Positions 53,649 through 62,674 are shown, counted from the first letter of the stretch. The stretch: DNA of 64,000 nucleotides from Melioribacteraceae bacterium (GCA_035362835.1 DAOSDY010000005.1:42420-106419), one strand, 5' to 3'. Numbers and translations: made by a program. Notes: generated by a model not told the origin, from the letters alone.

Positions 53649-54242
53649 ATGTCACTTGTCCCGATTATATATACGAGTTTGATCCTTTTCTTTGGATTAT
53701 TATTGATTGTAACCACAATCTCTTATTTATCATTTAAGGCAAGAGGTAAATCAAATCCGGTTATAGAAGCAGAGATCAAAAAAAGGGAAATCAGGCATCC
53801 AGCACCTATAGTTAGGAGAGTCGCAATCGATCCATCCATCTATAATAAACAGGTAATTGCGAACAATAGCAGCAGAACGCAGAATATTGATTCAGCTCAT
53901 AGTCCGGTTATACTACCGAGAGATTACTTCCAGAACGAGCAAGCCATTAATAAAAACGGTGGCAGGGAAAGACGCTCAGATAATACAATTAATTATGAAG
54001 AGCGCAACAGGATTTATAAACAGCCTAAAACATATTTACAAAGATCCAGAATTGAAGTGATGAATGAGAACGAAAAATACAGGACAAATGAGGGCGATAG
54101 AGTTTATAAAAAAACATCCAGAGCAAAATATTTGAATGATTTGTCGCAATTTAATATCCTTAGCTTCTATTCAGACAATAATATTGATAATGATTTTGTT
54201 GCAGTAACTGCTAACGCAGCTTCCTCCAGTCACATCGCATAA
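53649..54242 (+). CDS. Single-pass membrane protein with a polar tail, function unknown
   Basis: A 197-residue protein starting MSLVPIIYTSLILFFGLLLIV: one membrane helix (about 5-28) and then a polar, Asn/Arg/Lys-rich tail of about 165 residues, probably unstructured for the most part, with a C-terminal patch YLNDLSQFNILSFYSD. The start ATG at 53649 follows AGAGGAAAA. The N-terminal 45 residues resemble those of the next gene (M-x-L-I/V-P-I-I-x-T-x-L ... S-Y/F-x-x-Y/F-K), so the two are probably a tandem paralogous pair. I recognise no family. The upstream 250-base gap, shared with the HU gene, holds no further gene. Confidence 0.7.
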   Translation: MSLVPIIYTSLILFFGLLLIVTTISYLSFKARGKSNPVIEAEIKKREIRHPAPIVRRVAIDPSIYNKQVIANNSSRTQNIDSAHSPVILPRDYFQNEQAINKNGGRERRSDNTINYEERNRIYKQPKTYLQRSRIEVMNENEKYRTNEGDRVYKKTSRAKYLNDLSQFNILSFYSDNNIDNDFVAVTANAASSSHIA

Positions 54243-54303
54243 TTAAGCAGTCGTATCCAAGTAATAAATTGTCCGGATAATTTAATTTTCCTATTTTTAA
54301 TTC

Positions 54304-54852
54304 ATGGAATTAATCCCGATAATAGTGACCGTTCTGAAGATTGTTGCGATCCTTGCAGTAGTTGTGATCAGTTTTTCATTTATTACCTATAAGATAAAGC
54401 AAAAAAAAGGTTTGATTGAATCAGCTGAGATACGAATTGCAAAAGCATCTGCTGCCGAGCGCAAACCGATTAGAAGAATAGTAGAACGACTTACCGGTCA
54501 GATCCCTCATCAAAGACCTGTTGATAGAAACCCAAAACCAATTAAAGAGATTAAGAAGCCGGAAGATGTAAAACCAATTGTTCAGCCTAAAAAGGAAGTT
54601 AAAAAGGAATCGAATATTAAGAAACAGGTTTCCAAACCGGACCGAATTGAAATCGTAAAGAATTTAACTCCGCAAACATCCAGCCAGAAAAGTCCAGATG
54701 TTACTACAAAACAAAAATCTCCGAAAGCAAAGAATTATGGAGAAGAAAAAATTGTTTCTTCATTAGGCGACCAGATATTGGATAAGTACGACGAAAATGA
54801 AAACAACGATATGTATACGCTCAATACTAAGAAGAAAAATCCCGAAAAATAA
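54304..54852 (+). CDS. Single-pass membrane protein with a Lys/Pro-rich tail, function unknown
   Basis: A 182-residue protein: MELIPIIVTVLKIVAILAVVVISFSFITYKIKQK gives one membrane helix (about 5-29) and a cytosolic Lys-rich start. Then come AAERKPIRRIVERL and a long Pro/Lys/Gln-rich, low-complexity tail (about 65-150) with a short acidic end (DKYDENENND). It resembles the preceding gene in its first 45 residues and lies 61 bases after it. There is no clear ribosome site. The tail may interact with nucleic acid or acidic surfaces, but nothing in the sequence shows a function. Confidence 0.65.
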   Translation: MELIPIIVTVLKIVAILAVVVISFSFITYKIKQKKGLIESAEIRIAKASAAERKPIRRIVERLTGQIPHQRPVDRNPKPIKEIKKPEDVKPIVQPKKEVKKESNIKKQVSKPDRIEIVKNLTPQTSSQKSPDVTTKQKSPKAKNYGEEKIVSSLGDQILDKYDENENNDMYTLNTKKKNPEK

Positions 54853-54954
54853 TATTCAGTCATTTCACCAAAATCTTCGGAAAGGAATTTTTTCTGTTTT
54901 CCTATTTGATTTCCCTAATTATAAATTAATTTCAAACATAAAAAGAGATATAAC

Positions 54955-55158
54955 ATGAATCAGAAAAAATATATAATTGAAAATATGAGCTGCCAGCATT
55001 GTGTAATGGCAGTTAAAAAAGAACTTGCAAAACTGGAACTGGAATCCTGCGATGTGGAAATCGGTTCGGCTGAGGTTAAATTCGATGAGACAAAAGTCAC
55101 TGAAGAAGAAATAATCAGTTCGATTGAAGAAGCCGGTTATTCAGTCAGAAAGAATTAA
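54955..55158 (+). CDS. copZ: Copper chaperone CopZ-like heavy-metal-associated protein
   Basis: A 67-residue HMA domain with the metal site MSCQHC (Met-x-Cys-x-x-Cys) at residues 11-16 and the beta-alpha-beta-beta-alpha-beta pattern ending IEEAGYSVRK. Such chaperones carry Cu(I) to CopA or to regulators. It lies three bases before the copA start codon, so the two are surely co-transcribed. Soluble cytosolic protein. Confidence 0.93.
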   Translation: MNQKKYIIENMSCQHCVMAVKKELAKLELESCDVEIGSAEVKFDETKVTEEEIISSIEEAGYSVRKN

Positions 55159-55161
55159 AAG

Positions 55162-57390
55162 ATGCCGAAAAAAATCGAGATCCCAGTAGAAGGTATGACG
55201 TGCGCAAGTTGTGTGACCCGCGTGGAAAAAACCATAAGTAAGTTCAACGGTGTCGGAAATGTAACTGCAAACCTTGCTACCGAGAGCGTTAACATTGAAT
55301 TTACAGAAGAGAATGTTGATCTCCTCAAGATTGCCGAAACTGTTGAAGAATACGGTTATAAACTTAACGTAGGAGTTCTTGAAAAAAAACAGTCGGAAAG
55401 TTTCGAATCGCAGTCCGGGGAGAAGAATCGTGCCTATATAGAGCTTAAAAAAGAATTTATAATCTCATTACTTTTTACCATCCCGGTATTTTTAATCAGC
55501 ATGCTTTCAGACTTTTCTTTCTTTCAAAAGATCTGGTTTCTTAACAGTGAAGATACCCGTAAAATCCTGTTAATCTTAACAACTCCTGTCATATTCATTT
55601 CAGGAAAAAGATTTTTTAAAATTTTCTGGAATAATTTAAAGCATTTTACCGCTGAAATGAATTCACTTGTTGCAATAGGCACGGGTGCTGCATATGGATA
55701 CAGTACACTGGTAACCCTTTTCCCCGCTTTCGCAGGAGTGCAAGAATCGGCAATTCATGTTTATTTTGAAACGTCGGCAGTAATTATCACACTTATACTA
55801 ACGGGGCGATTACTGGAGCATAGAGCAAAAAACCGCACAACCGATTCCATCAGAAAACTACTAGAACTGAGACCACCAACAGCTACAATAATCCGAAACG
55901 GAAATGAGAAAAAAATTAATATTTCCGATCTGAATCTGAATGATATTGTAATAATAAAACCGGGCGAAAAAATTCCTGCTGATGGGGAAATTATTTCGGG
56001 CAGCAGCGCTGTTGATGAATCGATGGTTACAGGCGAGAGCATTCCGGTCGAAAAAGGAATCGGTGATAATGTTATCGGCGGTACGATCAATACAAACGGA
56101 TCTTTCAATTTCAGAGTTTCCGGTACTGGGGATAATTCAGTTCTCGGCCAGATAATTAAATTTGTTAAAGACGCGCAGGCGACCAAACCGCCAATACAAA
56201 AGCTTGTAGATAAAATTGCCGGGATATTCGTACCGGCAGTAATTATAATTGCTCTTGCAACATTTGTTGTCTGGATTTTTACGGGAGGAGAAGACTCATT
56301 CAATAATGCTCTTATAAATTTTGTTGCCGTTCTAATCATTGCATGTCCATGTGCATTAGGATTAGCAACACCCACTGCGATTATGGTAGGCACAGGATTA
56401 GGAGCTTCACACGGAATTCTGATTCGCAACGGTGAGAGCATTGAAATGGCAAATAAAATTACGACTCTCGTTTTTGATAAAACCGGGACCATCACCGAAG
56501 GTAAACCTGTAGTTTCAGAAATAATTACTTATGGAATTAATTCCGATCAGTTAATAAAATTCATTGCATCTCTTGAATCTAATTCGGAACATCCACTGGC
56601 AAAATCAATTATCAACAGAGCCAAATCCGATGGCGTCCCTTTATTAAAACCGGAGTCTTTCATGAGTTTGACCGGATTTGGAATTACCGGTATTGTAGAT
56701 GGAAAAACAGTAATTGCAGGTAACTTAAACCTGATGAATGAGTATTCTGTAAAAACTGCGATCGGAATTAAAGATTACAACAAGTTAGCGGAAGAAGGAA
56801 AAACTGTTATATGTGCTGCAATAGAAGGAGAATTGAAAGGATTGATTTCTATCGAGGACAGAATAAAAGACGACAGTGCGCATGCGATTTCAAAATTACA
56901 TTCGATGAAACTTAAAACCGTTATGCTTACAGGTGATAATAATAAAACAGCGGCCAGGATTGCTTTGGAGACTGGTATTGATGAATTTAAAGCCGGGATA
57001 TTACCGAACGAAAAAGCCGAAGTTGTTATGAAATATCAGCAACAGAATGAAATTGTAGGAATGGTAGGCGACGGTATCAATGATGCACCAGCGCTGGCTC
57101 GTGCGGATGTAGGGATAGCAATAGGTACAGGTACTGACGTTGCAATAGAAACTTCGCAGATAACTCTTGTAAAGGGAAGCCTTTCGGGTGTGGTAAAGGC
57201 GATCAATCTTTCAACTCATACGCTAAGAACAATTAAACAGAATTTGTTCTGGGCATTTATTTACAATGTTGTATTAATCCCTCTTGCGGCCGCCGGGATG
57301 CTCAATCCGATGATAGCTGCGCTGGCAATGTCTCTTAGTTCCGTATCGGTTGTATCTAATTCACTAAGACTGAAAAAGGCAAAAATTTAA
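55162..57390 (+). CDS. copA: Cu(I)-exporting P1B-type ATPase
   Basis: A 742-residue pump with one N-terminal HMA domain (EGMTCASCVTRV), eight membrane helices, the transmembrane metal motif CPC at 395-397 (CPCALGLATPT), and the phosphorylation loop with catalytic Asp439 (DKTGTITEG). It also has the HP signature SEHPLAK, MLTGDNNKTA, and the hinge GDGINDAPALARADVGIAIG. CPC and the single HMA fit the Cu(I) exporters of the P1B-1 group. It removes copper from the cytosol. Translationally linked to copZ; a cupin gene follows 24 bases later. Confidence 0.96.
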   Translation: MPKKIEIPVEGMTCASCVTRVEKTISKFNGVGNVTANLATESVNIEFTEENVDLLKIAETVEEYGYKLNVGVLEKKQSESFESQSGEKNRAYIELKKEFIISLLFTIPVFLISMLSDFSFFQKIWFLNSEDTRKILLILTTPVIFISGKRFFKIFWNNLKHFTAEMNSLVAIGTGAAYGYSTLVTLFPAFAGVQESAIHVYFETSAVIITLILTGRLLEHRAKNRTTDSIRKLLELRPPTATIIRNGNEKKINISDLNLNDIVIIKPGEKIPADGEIISGSSAVDESMVTGESIPVEKGIGDNVIGGTINTNGSFNFRVSGTGDNSVLGQIIKFVKDAQATKPPIQKLVDKIAGIFVPAVIIIALATFVVWIFTGGEDSFNNALINFVAVLIIACPCALGLATPTAIMVGTGLGASHGILIRNGESIEMANKITTLVFDKTGTITEGKPVVSEIITYGINSDQLIKFIASLESNSEHPLAKSIINRAKSDGVPLLKPESFMSLTGFGITGIVDGKTVIAGNLNLMNEYSVKTAIGIKDYNKLAEEGKTVICAAIEGELKGLISIEDRIKDDSAHAISKLHSMKLKTVMLTGDNNKTAARIALETGIDEFKAGILPNEKAEVVMKYQQQNEIVGMVGDGINDAPALARADVGIAIGTGTDVAIETSQITLVKGSLSGVVKAINLSTHTLRTIKQNLFWAFIYNVVLIPLAAAGMLNPMIAALAMSLSSVSVVSNSLRLKKAKI

Positions 57391-57414
57391 ATACAGAAGA
57401 ATTGAGGAAAAACG

Positions 57415-57777
57415 ATGAGTAAATTTGAAATACAAAAGTCGCCGCATATTGTACCGACGACCGATGGTAAAGTAATAGAAGAACATTTCGGTATAACCAG
57501 CATTAATACGGGGGATTACAGTTTTGCACATATGATAGCTCCGGCAGGCTGGTCGGAACCATTTCAAACTCCCGAGTTCGATGAGATTACATTTATTATT
57601 TCCGGAAGGAAAAAATTTGAAGTTGACGGAAATGAAATTATTCTGAAAAAAGGTGAATCGATTTGTGTTAAGAAAGGAACGCGCGTCAGGTATTCAAATC
57701 CGTTTGATGAACCATGCGAATATGTTTCGTTCTGCATCCCTGCATTTTCAATCGAAAGAGTTAAGCGGGAGAATTAA
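57415..57777 (+). CDS. Small cupin-domain protein
   Basis: A 120-residue single-cupin protein. The two motifs are present in altered form: PEFDEITFIISGRKKFEVDG for motif 1, where the first His pair is replaced by Asp-Glu, and PFDEPCEYVSFCIPAF for motif 2, where the metal His is missing. Metal binding by the usual three-His/one-Glu set is therefore doubtful. GAGGAA lies six bases before the ATG. It follows copA by 24 bases and ends in a terminator, so it is the last gene of the copper operon. Function unknown. Confidence 0.75.
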   Translation: MSKFEIQKSPHIVPTTDGKVIEEHFGITSINTGDYSFAHMIAPAGWSEPFQTPEFDEITFIISGRKKFEVDGNEIILKKGESICVKKGTRVRYSNPFDEPCEYVSFCIPAFSIERVKREN

Positions 57778-57790
57778 CTCCCGCTTTTTC
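57763..57790 (+). terminator. Rho-independent terminator after the cupin gene
   Basis: Perfect nine-base stem AAGCGGGAG / CTCCCGCTT with a six-base loop, followed by TTTTTC on the plus strand. The stop codon of the cupin gene lies in the loop. The opposite strand has no T-run, so it mainly ends the copper operon, facing the aminotransferase gene from the other side. Confidence 0.85.
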
Positions 57791-57798
57791 AATTGTAA

Positions 57799-59025
57799 CT
57801 ACTTAACCTGTACTTTTTCGAATTTTTCAACATACTTCTGATGAAACTCCGAAATCGCTTTATAAGCCTTTTCCAGAATATTTTCAGGCGGCAGAAAAAC
57901 AATCCGGAAATGATTTGTACCGGGGACCTGTCCGAATCCGCTTCCGTGTACAACAACTACTCCGGTTTCTTTAATCAGTTCCCGAGTCCAGTGAGCATCG
58001 TCGGAAATATTGTGGATACTTGGGAAGGCATAAAACGCACCTTCAGGCTCAACGCACGAAATTCCCGGAATTGCATTCATCATTTCAACAGTCAAACTCC
58101 TGCGGTTTGTAAGTTTTTTCATTGCGACTTCAAGGTGCGACTGATCACCGAGAAGCGACGGCGCAATACCGTATTGCTCTGGATGATTAGCTGAAAGCCG
58201 GGCGCGTAATAATTTATTAATAGCTTCTATATAATCTTTGAGAACCTCCCTGTTACCGCTGACAATTCCCCATCCAATTCTGAAACCGGGGACCATATAA
58301 TTCTTGGATAACCCGCCGAATGTTATTACCGGAACTTCAGAATTGAGAGAAGCTATGGATGTATGTTTTTTCCCGTCCATTAGTAACTTGTCGTATATCT
58401 CGTCGGCAAAGATTACAAGATTATGTTTAACAGCAAGATCGATAATCTGTTTGAGAGTTTCGGGTGAAAAATTGGAGCCGGTGGGATTATTCGGATTAAT
58501 CAGAATAATAGCGCGTGTTTTTTCATTAATCTTACTTTTAATATCCTCGATATTCGGCTGCCATCCGTTGCTCTCGTCCAGGTAATAAGGATTTTCATAC
58601 ATCATTAACTTGCTCTGGATTGCAGTATAAAGCGGATAACCCGGAGTAGGAGTTAAAACATTTTCACCGTCGTTTACAAGAGCGGTAAGACAGATATCAA
58701 TAGCTTCACTCGCGCCGGTAGTAACAAAAATATCCTGAACATTATTAATTCCTTTTTTATCGGCTTCAGTTTCAATTGCTTTAACGGCTTCTTTAATTCC
58801 GGAAGAAGGTGCGTATCCGTTCAGATTTTTAAGCATTGCTTTATGAGTTTCTTCAATCAGATGTTTCGGCGGCTGCCAGTCGAAAAGATTCGGATCGCCG
58901 ATATTCAAATAGAGCATTTCCCTGCCGCTCTTGGCTACTTCGTTGGCTAAAACAACAATATCCCTAACGGCATAAGTAACATTTTCGGTTCTAATTGCAG
59001 GTTTAATTTTAAAATTTGTCATCAT
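57799..59025 (-). CDS. PLP-dependent aminotransferase, alanine transaminase (AlaA) type
   Basis: A 408-residue class I/II aminotransferase. It has NIGDPNLFDWQPP, SGIKEAVKAIE, VTTGASEAIDICL, TPTPGYPLY, INPNNPTGSNFSPETL (substrate Asn), FADEIYDKL (cofactor Asp/Tyr) and FGGLSKNYMVPGFRIGW with the PLP-binding Lys. The GLSKNY-x-V-x-G-F-R form and the length resemble E. coli AlaA, making alanine from pyruvate and glutamate, but aspartate or other substrates are possible. ATG at 59025 follows ACGGAGTTATG. A 245-base AT-rich gap with no gene precedes it (59026-59270). Confidence 0.85.
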   Translation of the reverse strand: MMTNFKIKPAIRTENVTYAVRDIVVLANEVAKSGREMLYLNIGDPNLFDWQPPKHLIEETHKAMLKNLNGYAPSSGIKEAVKAIETEADKKGINNVQDIFVTTGASEAIDICLTALVNDGENVLTPTPGYPLYTAIQSKLMMYENPYYLDESNGWQPNIEDIKSKINEKTRAIILINPNNPTGSNFSPETLKQIIDLAVKHNLVIFADEIYDKLLMDGKKHTSIASLNSEVPVITFGGLSKNYMVPGFRIGWGIVSGNREVLKDYIEAINKLLRARLSANHPEQYGIAPSLLGDQSHLEVAMKKLTNRRSLTVEMMNAIPGISCVEPEGAFYAFPSIHNISDDAHWTRELIKETGVVVVHGSGFGQVPGTNHFRIVFLPPENILEKAYKAISEFHQKYVEKFEKVQVK

Positions 59026-59270
59026 AACTCCGTAATCAATAAAAAAAATAGTTGCCCGGAAAAATTAGTCTATTTGTTTACTAACTTCAATTTAGAAAGC
59101 AGGGACAACATTTTGTTTTAATTACACAGAAATATTTACTTCAGATTATGAGGATTTTTTTTCGTCCGGGAAAATCGGCAGTAAGAATTACATTTATATT
59201 ATTAAACTCATAATAATTTTTTGAAATAAAATTTGAATAGGGTTAAAAATAATCTTTCGTAAAATCCGGT

Positions 59271-60041
59271 TTAGAATATGAGGGTCCACATTACATAATC
59301 AATAATGAGGATCATTGCAGAGCTTAGTACGAATGAACGGATGGTAGAAATCCCAACTCCCTCGGCTCCCCCTTCGGTTTTGAATCCGATATGACAACCA
59401 AGCAATGCGGTAACGCCCCCGAAAATCATCCCTTTTATAAGACCGAAAATTAGATCGCTGAATTCAAAATATCTTCTAACCGATTCGAAGAAGACGTTGT
59501 ATGAAACGCCGAGAAACAAATTGGAAATAAAATAGGCCCCTATTACTGCAATTGCGTTAGCAAAAACCACCAATACAGGCATCATAGTAACCGCCGCAAA
59601 GAACCTCGGAGTAGCTAAAAACCGGACCGGACTAATACCCATTGTATCAAGAGCGTCGATCTGCTCGGTTACTTTCATCGAACCGATTTCCGCGGCAATT
59701 GAAGCGCCGACCCTTCCGGCAATAACTATAGCAGTTAGAACGGGTCCAAGTTCTGTAATAATTGCCCTGCTAGTAGCGGTTCCAAGAAATGAAAGAGGTG
59801 CAATTCCTTTCAACTGATAAGCAGCCTGCCATGCCGCAACAGCTCCGGTAAAAACAGCTATTATCATTACAAGCGGTATCGAATTAACGCCGATATGTTC
59901 CATCTGATAAATAAAATTTTTTCTGTTCTTAAATAACGACGGCGCAAAACGGTTTATTTCAGCAAGCAGCTTAAAAACCTGACCGCACTCCTGAAAAAAA
60001 TCGAGTGTTTTTCTGCCCAGTATTGATAATAGTCCGATCAA
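59271..60041 (-). CDS. mlaE: MlaE-family lipid ABC transporter permease
   Basis: A 256-residue permease of the MlaE/YrbE family with about five or six membrane helices. Signatures: IPLVMIIAVFTGAVAAWQAAYQL, ITELGPVLTAIVIAGRVGASIAAEIGSMKVTEQIDALDTMGISP (diagnostic), and KGMIFGGVTALLGCHIGFKTEGGAEGVG. It moves phospholipids between inner and outer membranes with the MlaF ATPase and an MCE protein (MlaD), neither of which lies in this window. The start is a TTG at 60041; an in-frame stop lies just upstream. Confidence 0.92.
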   Translation of the reverse strand: MIGLLSILGRKTLDFFQECGQVFKLLAEINRFAPSLFKNRKNFIYQMEHIGVNSIPLVMIIAVFTGAVAAWQAAYQLKGIAPLSFLGTATSRAIITELGPVLTAIVIAGRVGASIAAEIGSMKVTEQIDALDTMGISPVRFLATPRFFAAVTMMPVLVVFANAIAVIGAYFISNLFLGVSYNVFFESVRRYFEFSDLIFGLIKGMIFGGVTALLGCHIGFKTEGGAEGVGISTIRSFVLSSAMILIIDYVMWTLIF

Positions 60042-60072
60042 TATTCAGAGTCCATAAAATTCGAATATTAAA

Positions 60073-61752
60073 CTAAGAAAGTTGTTTTACTTTGGAAACA
60101 AAATCTTTTTGATCCTTAGCTTCGCACAAATTATTGATGAGTCCTGGATCAGCGAATTTCTTTGCTATCTCCGAGAGTAATTGAAGCTGAATCTCCGGCT
60201 TTTCTTTCGGGGTGAGAAGGAGAATAATTAGTTTGGCAGGAAGTTTATCAAGAGAGTCCCATTCAATTCCCCTCCTGCTTATTCCAACTGCGACTATTGA
60301 TTCGTTTAATACGATCCTTGCATGAGGAAGAGCCAGATAATTTACCAATCCGGTGGACATGGATTCCTCTCTTCTAATCACCTCGTTATAAAGGATTTGA
60401 AAATCAATTTTATTGCCGGATGATACAATCCTGCACAATTCTGTTATCATCTCATTTTTTGATTCAGCATCAGAGAAGATGATATTGTTAGTTTTTAAAT
60501 AGGAAAGGAATCCGGATTTTTCTTTTCCTTTCTTTATGAAATAGCTCATAATCGGCGCACTTGAGATTGATGTTACCAGAGCCATTATTACGAGTGCAAC
60601 AAATACTTTCTCATCTATTAGTCCGGCCTGAAATGCGATTGTTCCAAGAACTATTTCAATAGCACCGTGGGAATTTAGACCGAATCCGATTGTGAGTGAG
60701 TCGTATTTATTAAATCCGCTTAAATGTGCACCGAGCGTTGACCCTGATACTTTTCCAATGAAAGAGAGGAGAATAAAAATTGAAACTAAGGAAAGGTCAA
60801 AATTATCGATAAAATTTATTCTTAATCCGATCGATACAAAAAAGAGAGGGGCAAAAATGTTCGTCACAAATTGATTAATAATCTCCCTGGTACCCTCTTT
60901 AAGATTTGCAGAATCGCCAATTGCAATTCCAACAATAAATGCACCGAATATTGCATGAATACCAATATACTCAGTAAATGCAGCACCGATAAATCCGGCA
61001 ATTAATATAAAATTGAGTACGCCGCCAGGGAATGAGGTATATTTTTCGAGAAGCGGAAGCAAATAATGGATTAATTTTCTCAGAATAATCAGAAGTACAA
61101 AAACAAAAATTACGATTGTGATTATCAATGATTTGAATTCAAGCCCGTGCCCGGATCCAACACCCATCATTCCAAGAAGAATGGAGAAAATAATCCAGCC
61201 GATAAGGTCGTTGATCATCGCGGAAGTAATAATTGAGAAACCGATCTCAGTTTTAAAAATATTAAGGTCCATTAAGGTACGGGCAACAACCGGAAGCGCC
61301 GTAATTGATAATGCTGTTCCGATGAAAAGTGCATAAACCAGACGCATTTTCAGTTCTGAGATACCGAGCTCTTCGGGGAAATAATAAGCAGCAACAAATC
61401 CCAATGAGAATGGAAAAAGAACACCAAGAAAACTAATTGTTGCGGCAGACCTGCTCTGTCTTATTACAAGCGTTAGATCAATCTCCAGACCGGATACCAG
61501 CATCAGCATTACAACACCAAGCAGTGTAATTCCGCTCAAAGCAATAGTAACTGTATCTGATTGATTAAAAAGCTTATTGAAAGTTTCCGGGAAAAAAGTA
61601 CCTAGAATTGTAGGCCCGAGAATTATTCCGGCAATTATTTCACCCATGACAACAGGTTGTTTAAAATAGCGCAGGAGTTCGCCGAATCCCCTCGCGAATA
61701 GTAGTATTACGCTCAAACTTATTAAGAATACAGTTGTTTCGGCTATACTCAA
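60073..61752 (-). CDS. Cation:proton antiporter (CPA2 type) fused to a PTS EIIA-like domain
   Basis: A 559-residue fusion. Residues 1-395 are a CPA2 antiporter with about 12 helices; ALSITALPVVARTLMDLNIF, TSAMINDLIGWIIFSIL (the conserved Asn-Asp pair) and FIVGIAIGDSANLKEG are typical Na+(K+)/H+ antiporter motifs. Residues 420-559 are a fructose/mannitol-type EIIA domain with the phosphoryl-His at about 477 in YLALPHARI. A PTS phosphate relay could therefore control ion transport; no other PTS gene is in the window. The TTG at 61752 is preceded by AGAGGA at five bases. It lies ten bases after a universal stress protein gene. Confidence 0.88.
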   Translation of the reverse strand: MSIAETTVFLISLSVILLFARGFGELLRYFKQPVVMGEIIAGIILGPTILGTFFPETFNKLFNQSDTVTIALSGITLLGVVMLMLVSGLEIDLTLVIRQSRSAATISFLGVLFPFSLGFVAAYYFPEELGISELKMRLVYALFIGTALSITALPVVARTLMDLNIFKTEIGFSIITSAMINDLIGWIIFSILLGMMGVGSGHGLEFKSLIITIVIFVFVLLIILRKLIHYLLPLLEKYTSFPGGVLNFILIAGFIGAAFTEYIGIHAIFGAFIVGIAIGDSANLKEGTREIINQFVTNIFAPLFFVSIGLRINFIDNFDLSLVSIFILLSFIGKVSGSTLGAHLSGFNKYDSLTIGFGLNSHGAIEIVLGTIAFQAGLIDEKVFVALVIMALVTSISSAPIMSYFIKKGKEKSGFLSYLKTNNIIFSDAESKNEMITELCRIVSSGNKIDFQILYNEVIRREESMSTGLVNYLALPHARIVLNESIVAVGISRRGIEWDSLDKLPAKLIILLLTPKEKPEIQLQLLSEIAKKFADPGLINNLCEAKDQKDFVSKVKQLS

Positions 61753-61762
61753 TTAATTCCTC

Positions 61763-62599
61763 TTACTCGCGTACTATTAATAATGAACAGGGCAGCTGAC
61801 TAAGTACGAATTCTAGATCATGCTGAAATAACTTATCAAAAAATTTAAGTTTCTTAGGAGGTGAAGGGACAACGAAAAGGTCGCTTCCGTTATTCTTTGC
61901 AAAGTTTCTGGCTTCCCAGCCCTGTTTTCCGAATAGGGCAACTGTAGAGTAGTTAATTCCGGTTAAATTAAGTTCTTTGGCAAACAGTTTTAATTTTTCC
62001 TCCTCCTCTTTCTGCCAGATCAGTTTCCTCTTTTCGTTGTCGCTTGTTGAACCCGTATCATATACCGTGATTGCAAGACCTGGAACTTCAAATTCTTTTA
62101 CAAGAATAAACTCTTCGGCCTTTTCAAGCCTGGCAAATTCGTAAGATTTTTTTATTGTGGTTTCACCGATGGATGAGAAATCAACCGAGACACAGAATTT
62201 TTTAAATGGTCTGGATTCCCTAATGGGACTTGTAATTATAAGTACAGAACAATTTGCTTCCCTCATAATCGTACGCGCAACCGAACCAAGGTAGTATTTG
62301 ATAACGCTCTCCTTTTCAAGTGCTCCGGCAATCAGTAAGTCGATATTATTTTCAGATGCAGCTCTTAAAATTGCTTTGGCCGGTTCACCTTCCTGCCATA
62401 TCATGTGAAATGATTCTTGAGTAAGTCCAGAATTCTCAATAAGGTAATTCATTTGAGATTCTACCTGGGGCGACCTATGTCCGACATGAATTAAATAGAG
62501 TTGAGAATTAAAAAGATTTTTAAGACGGACGGCTGTTTTAATTAACGGTAAACCGTTTGGCGAGAAAGTAATTGCTAATCCGATTTTTTTAAATATCAT
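61763..62599 (-). CDS. Universal stress protein with two UspA domains
   Basis: A 278-residue tandem UspA protein. The first domain (about 1-138) starts IGLAITFSPNGLPLIKTAV and ends YLGSVARTIMREANCSVLIIT, the ATP-site pattern G-x-x-x-R-x-x-x-x-x-x-x-x-V-L-I-I. The second (about 150-278) starts FCVSVDFSSIGETTIKKSY and ends LFQHDLEFVLSQLPCSLLIVRE, without the glycine-rich loop. Only the first half is likely to bind nucleotide. It lies ten bases upstream of the antiporter-EIIA gene, and regulation of transport by a Usp neighbour is a recurring genomic arrangement. Confidence 0.85.
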   Translation of the reverse strand: MIFKKIGLAITFSPNGLPLIKTAVRLKNLFNSQLYLIHVGHRSPQVESQMNYLIENSGLTQESFHMIWQEGEPAKAILRAASENNIDLLIAGALEKESVIKYYLGSVARTIMREANCSVLIITSPIRESRPFKKFCVSVDFSSIGETTIKKSYEFARLEKAEEFILVKEFEVPGLAITVYDTGSTSDNEKRKLIWQKEEEEKLKLFAKELNLTGINYSTVALFGKQGWEARNFAKNNGSDLFVVPSPPKKLKFFDKLFQHDLEFVLSQLPCSLLIVRE

Positions 62600-62644
62600 T
62601 TTACAATTCAGATTTTTGATTCAAATTAAGTAATTCTTTTATTA

Positions 62645-62674
62645 TTGCCAATTAATACCAAATTCATATATATT
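62645..62674 (+). promoter_or_regulatory. Possible promoter of ilvE
   Basis: TTGCCA (62645-62650) and TATATT (62669-62674) are 18 bases apart; a TATATA two bases earlier gives a 16-base spacing. This would put the transcript start near 62680, upstream of the leader peptide and hairpin. The spacing and -10 are acceptable, the -35 is imperfect. The rest of the divergent gap up to the Usp gene (62600-62644) is featureless. Confidence 0.4.

Noticed and set aside
55761..56495. Long open frame antisense to copA (244 codons)
   Set aside because: It is the mirror of a strongly conserved P-type ATPase region; the product is Ile/Pro/Ser-rich with no recognisable domain or ribosome site.
59200..59230. 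Seven-base A/T-only hairpin with a T-run on the plus strand
   Set aside because: Only A-T pairs, and no plus-strand gene ends there.
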